From Sphaerochaeta sp. (GTDB lineage Bacteria; Spirochaetota; Spirochaetia; Sphaerochaetales; Sphaerochaetaceae), in the NCBI GenBank assembly GCA_023228445.1, contig JALOBD010000091.1, positions 1 to 8,953 of the forward strand: a stretch of DNA of 8,953 nt, written 5' to 3'. This document shows, in pieces, positions 6,783 to 8,953 of the stretch. The translations under genes and the position numbers were made by a program. Position 1 is the first letter of the stretch, and the number at the start of each line of letters is the position of its first letter. A model generated the notes under the pieces. The model searched no databases and was not told the origin of the DNA. It worked only from the letters and a program-made list of their open reading frames with translations.

Positions 6783-8331
6783 CGTAGAGCGAATGAGTCT
6801 CAGGGAGATGGTGGGCCAACATCTGGTCTGCGGTTTTGCCAAGCCACAGCTCGATGATCAATTTCGAGAGGCGGTTCGCGCCCACAAGATTGCCAACGTC
6901 ATCCTCTTTGCCCACAACATCGAGAGCAAGGAGCAGCTCTACGCACTGACTGCAGAGATCCAGGCTTTGGTCAAGGCAGAGTGCAACACCACCGCCCTGA
7001 TCGGTATCGACCAAGAGGGGGGGATGATCACCCGCCTCTCTCCCGACTGTACCAACGTGCCCGGTGCGATGGCCATCGCCGCAAGCGGAAACCCCAAGAA
7101 CGCCTATGACGCCGGATTTCTGACCGCGACCGAGCTGCGTGCCCTGGGGGTGAACGTCGACTTCGCCCCGTCGGTGGACGTGAACTCCAATGCGAACAAC
7201 CCGGTCATCGGGGTACGCTCCTACGGGGATACCGCCAAGACGGTCATCACCTACACATCGCAGATGATCAAAGGATTGCAAACCGGTGGGGTGGTGGCGA
7301 CGGCAAAACACTTTCCGGGCCACGGGGATACCCACTTGGATACCCACGTCGCGCTACCCGTTGTCGAGGGCGACCGCGCACACCTTGAGGAGCACCTCGC
7401 CCCATTCAAGGCAGCGGTCGAGGGTGGGGTCCAAGCGGTGATGAGCAGCCACATCCTCTTTCCCGCCCTGGAAAAAGATGCGGTGCCGGCGACGATGAGC
7501 CGCGCCATCATCACCGGGCTGTTGAAGGAGGAGATGGGGTTCAAGGGCTTGGTGTTTACCGACTGCCTGGAGATGGATGCCATCGCCCGGCACTATGGCA
7601 CTGTCGAAGGCGCAGTGGCAGCCCTCGCGGCAGGAATCGACCTGGCGTGTATCAGCCACCACGTCGAGATCGGGGTCGCTGCAGTAGAGGCGATCGAGGC
7701 AGCCATCGAAGAGGGGAGGATTGACCTTGATGAGCTCAAGGCCTCCACAGCCAAGATCCTCGATGCAAAGGCGATGCTCGAAGGCTTTGAACGGCCGCCG
7801 CTGTCGGTGGTCGACAGCCCGGTCCATCGGGCATTGAACCTGCGTCTCCACCAGGAGACCATCACGGTGGTCAACGATGCCCCCTTCACCCTCACCGATC
7901 GTCCACTCTTCATCGGGCCCAGACTCTTTCGCACTACCAACACTGCCAAGGGGGCCGATGAGACCACCTTCAGTCGCCTCATGGGCGAGCGATTCGACTC
8001 TCCGTACATTATCAGCCCGGACAACCCCGTTGAGAGCGAGATCGAAGAGATCGTCGCTCAGGCCAAGGATGCCACGACGGTGGTCCTTGCCACCTACAAC
8101 GGCCACCTAAACCGTGGTCAGATCGATCTGGTCAACCGATTCGCCGGCTCCAACGCGCTCTGTATCGCGCTGCGAAACCCCTACGACCTGGCCTTGGTCG
8201 ACACACGAATACGAACCGTTGCCTGTTACTCCTTCACCGCGGTGATGGCTGATGTACTCGAACGTCTGCTCACCGGAGAATATAGTGCCGAAGGGAAGCT
8301 TCCCATCGGTCTGGGAGGTCTTCATGCCTGA
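6766..8331 (+). CDS. nagZ: Beta-N-acetylglucosaminidase NagZ-like, glycoside hydrolase family 3, cytoplasmic
   Basis: Predicted to release GlcNAc from the non-reducing end of GlcNAc-MurNAc, muropeptides or chitin oligosaccharides. The 521-residue protein has a GH3 TIM barrel (about 8-340): IDQEGGMITRL (81-91), NVDFAPSVDVN (130-140), VIGVRSYGD (147-155), then the NagZ hallmark KHFPGHGDTHLDTH (181-194) with the Asp-His general acid/base dyad D192/H194. The nucleophile is D266 in FTDCLEMDAI. A C-terminal alpha/beta domain (about 355-521) follows, giving the two-domain layout of Bacillus NagZ rather than the single domain of E. coli NagZ. There is no signal peptide or lipobox, so it should act in the cytoplasm. 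It overlaps namZ by 17 bases and the GNAT gene by 8. NamZ plus NagZ would together dismantle an alternating MurNAc-GlcNAc chain from the non-reducing end. Confidence 0.94.
   Translation: MSTITDVERMSLREMVGQHLVCGFAKPQLDDQFREAVRAHKIANVILFAHNIESKEQLYALTAEIQALVKAECNTTALIGIDQEGGMITRLSPDCTNVPGAMAIAASGNPKNAYDAGFLTATELRALGVNVDFAPSVDVNSNANNPVIGVRSYGDTAKTVITYTSQMIKGLQTGGVVATAKHFPGHGDTHLDTHVALPVVEGDRAHLEEHLAPFKAAVEGGVQAVMSSHILFPALEKDAVPATMSRAIITGLLKEEMGFKGLVFTDCLEMDAIARHYGTVEGAVAALAAGIDLACISHHVEIGVAAVEAIEAAIEEGRIDLDELKASTAKILDAKAMLEGFERPPLSVVDSPVHRALNLRLHQETITVVNDAPFTLTDRPLFIGPRLFRTTNTAKGADETTFSRLMGERFDSPYIISPDNPVESEIEEIVAQAKDATTVVLATYNGHLNRGQIDLVNRFAGSNALCIALRNPYDLALVDTRIRTVACYSFTAVMADVLERLLTGEYSAEGKLPIGLGGLHA
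8313..8318 (+). promoter_or_regulatory. Ribosome binding site deciding the GNAT start, inside nagZ
   Basis: GGGAGG sits five bases before the ATG at 8324, within the last codons of nagZ. The frame is open upstream to an ATG at 8252, but the extra 24 residues lie wholly inside nagZ and have no ribosome binding site I can see. Confidence 0.75.
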
Positions 8332-8824
8332 TATGTTGGTCAAGCTCTATGAGCTGCCCCCAAGCGGGGCATTGGTTGAGCGGCTTGCAAGCCACGGGAT
8401 CCAGATTCGTCGGGCGATGGCCCCGGACAAGGTGCGGGTCCTCAACTGGATCGAGGAACACTCCTCGGTCTCAGCCCGTGGGGAGGCGGATGTCTGCTTC
8501 TCCCACACCCCCATCTCGCTCTTCATCGCCACCGAGGGCAAGACGATTGTCGGCTACGCCTGCTACGATGCCACCGCCCCGAATTTCTTCGGCCCGACTC
8601 GGGTTCTCGATGAGAAGCAAGGCCAGGGCATCGGCAAGGCGTTGCTGCTCGTCAGCTTGGAGGCGATGAGGGCTGCAGGCTATGCGTATGGGATCATCGG
8701 TGGGGTGGGCCCCGCTGAGTTCTACACCAAAGCAGTCGGTGCCGTGATCATCGAAGGCTCGACACCGGGTATTTACCGGGACTTCCTTGGTTCTCGGTTG
8801 GTCATCACTGACAGCCATGGATGA
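8324..8824 (+). CDS. GNAT-family N-acetyltransferase, possibly a glucosamine/glucosaminide acetyltransferase (GlmA-like)
   Basis: Acetyl-CoA-dependent acetyltransferase of 166 residues, a normal single-domain GNAT length. The acetyl-CoA binding motif A is clear: RVLDEKQGQGIGKALLLVSLEAM (93-115), with the Q-x-x-G-x-G turn as QGQGIG (99-104). It is preceded by a strand with IVGYACYDATAPNFFGPT (75-92) and followed by YGIIGGVGPAEFYTKAVGA (122-140), where the aromatic F133-Y134 is in the usual late-helix position. Its overlap with nagZ implies the same pathway. Clostridium acetobutylicum has a GNAT (GlmA) that acetylates glucosamine and terminal glucosaminides, next to nagZ and a MurK kinase. By analogy this protein may re-acetylate de-N-acetylated peptidoglycan or chitin sugars so that NagZ and the kinase can use them. 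GNAT fold is secure; the acceptor is inferred from position. Confidence 0.88.
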   Translation: MPDMLVKLYELPPSGALVERLASHGIQIRRAMAPDKVRVLNWIEEHSSVSARGEADVCFSHTPISLFIATEGKTIVGYACYDATAPNFFGPTRVLDEKQGQGIGKALLLVSLEAMRAAGYAYGIIGGVGPAEFYTKAVGAVIIEGSTPGIYRDFLGSRLVITDSHG

Positions 8825-8857
8825 AATTAAATTTCACGAATTTTCAATTGTTGAAAA
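8823..8857. repeat. Two AT-rich inverted repeats after the operon
   Basis: GAAAT-TAA-ATTTC (8823-8835) and TTTTCAA-TTG-TTGAAAA (8841-8857) are perfect short palindromes directly after the GNAT stop codon (the first overlaps it). The stems are AT-only or nearly so and lack a clean T-run, so they are weak as a terminator. They could be operators or an UP element for the promoter that follows. Confidence 0.45.
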
Positions 8858-8863
8858 AATGTG

Positions 8864-8892
8864 TTGCTTGCAGGGCCCAAGCACCGTATACT
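8864..8892 (+). promoter_or_regulatory. Candidate promoter with an internal palindrome, for a gene beyond the window
   Basis: TTGCTT (8864-8869) and TATACT (8887-8892, five of six consensus matches) are exactly 17 bases apart. AT-rich DNA lies upstream (8823-8862). The spacer holds the inverted repeat TGCTTG...CAAGCA (8865-8870 and 8878-8883) around GGGCCC. That placement would let a bound repressor block RNA polymerase. Confidence 0.5.
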
Positions 8893-8953
8893 AGGGGGTG
8901 AGGTACAGATACTTGCCCGTTGTTCAACGTAGCCGTACCACAACGTGATGTGT
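8893..8953 (+). other. Untranslated stretch at the right edge, probable 5' leader of the next gene
   Basis: No convincing gene starts here. If the promoter at 8864-8892 is real, transcription begins near 8899. The leader then contains GGTAC (8902-8906) matching GTACC (8935-8939), enclosing CGTTG-TT-CAACG (8918-8929), with a further CAACG at 8941-8945. A folded leader is possible, but I recognise no riboswitch class. The window ends before any start codon with a clear ribosome binding site. Confidence 0.35.

Noticed and set aside
8252..8323. 24-residue upstream extension of the GNAT gene
   Set aside because: It lies entirely inside nagZ and has no clear ribosome binding site; GGGAGG supports the ATG at 8324.
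8898..8946. 16-codon GTG-started mini-frame at the right edge, possible leader peptide
   Set aside because: The predicted transcript start is at about the same position, leaving no room for ribosome binding, and the composition is uninformative.

Overview
The window is a gene-dense, GC-rich (by eye, not counted) bacterial carbohydrate-utilisation region. It holds seven convincing protein genes and no visible rRNA, tRNA, CRISPR array or insertion sequence. Taxonomy cannot be fixed from the sequence. The gene content (CUT1 sugar ABC transporter, GH2 beta-galactosidase, and an amino-sugar salvage set of BadF-type kinase, NamZ, NagZ and GNAT) and the Shine-Dalgarno-led, overlapping gene style would fit a saccharolytic anaerobe such as a Sphaerochaeta-like spirochaete or a Firmicute. 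That is a low-confidence guess.

Left half (1-4668, + strand): the 3' part of a first CUT1 permease gene, a second permease gene overlapping it by 4 bases, and a 1050-residue LacZ-type beta-galactosidase 27 bases further on. This reads as one operon for importing and hydrolysing a beta-galactoside. The substrate-binding protein is expected upstream of the window. No ATPase gene is present, which is usual when CUT1 systems share one ATPase.

Right half (4632-8824): a BadF/BadG-family sugar kinase on the minus strand converges on the beta-galactosidase gene with a 37-base tail-to-tail overlap. It is divergent from a three-gene + strand operon: namZ (DUF1343/GH171 exo-N-acetylmuramidase), nagZ (GH3 beta-N-acetylglucosaminidase) and a GNAT acetyltransferase. 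Those three genes overlap by 17 and 8 bases. Together they look like a cytoplasmic route for breaking down peptidoglycan-derived disaccharides or oligosaccharides: NamZ and NagZ release MurNAc and GlcNAc, the kinase phosphorylates them, and the GNAT may N-acetylate glucosamine residues, as described for the MurK/GlmA/NagZ set of Clostridium acetobutylicum. Neither glycosidase has a visible signal peptide, unlike the secreted Bacillus subtilis pair. MurQ, an amidase and an obvious muropeptide transporter are not in the window.

Regulatory DNA: the 111-base divergent spacer (5571-5681) carries candidate promoters in both directions and a 9-bp direct repeat whose two copies touch one promoter element each. 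After the last gene, 8825-8953 is AT-rich and then contains a well-spaced promoter with a palindrome between its -35 and -10 elements, pointing to a gene beyond the window.
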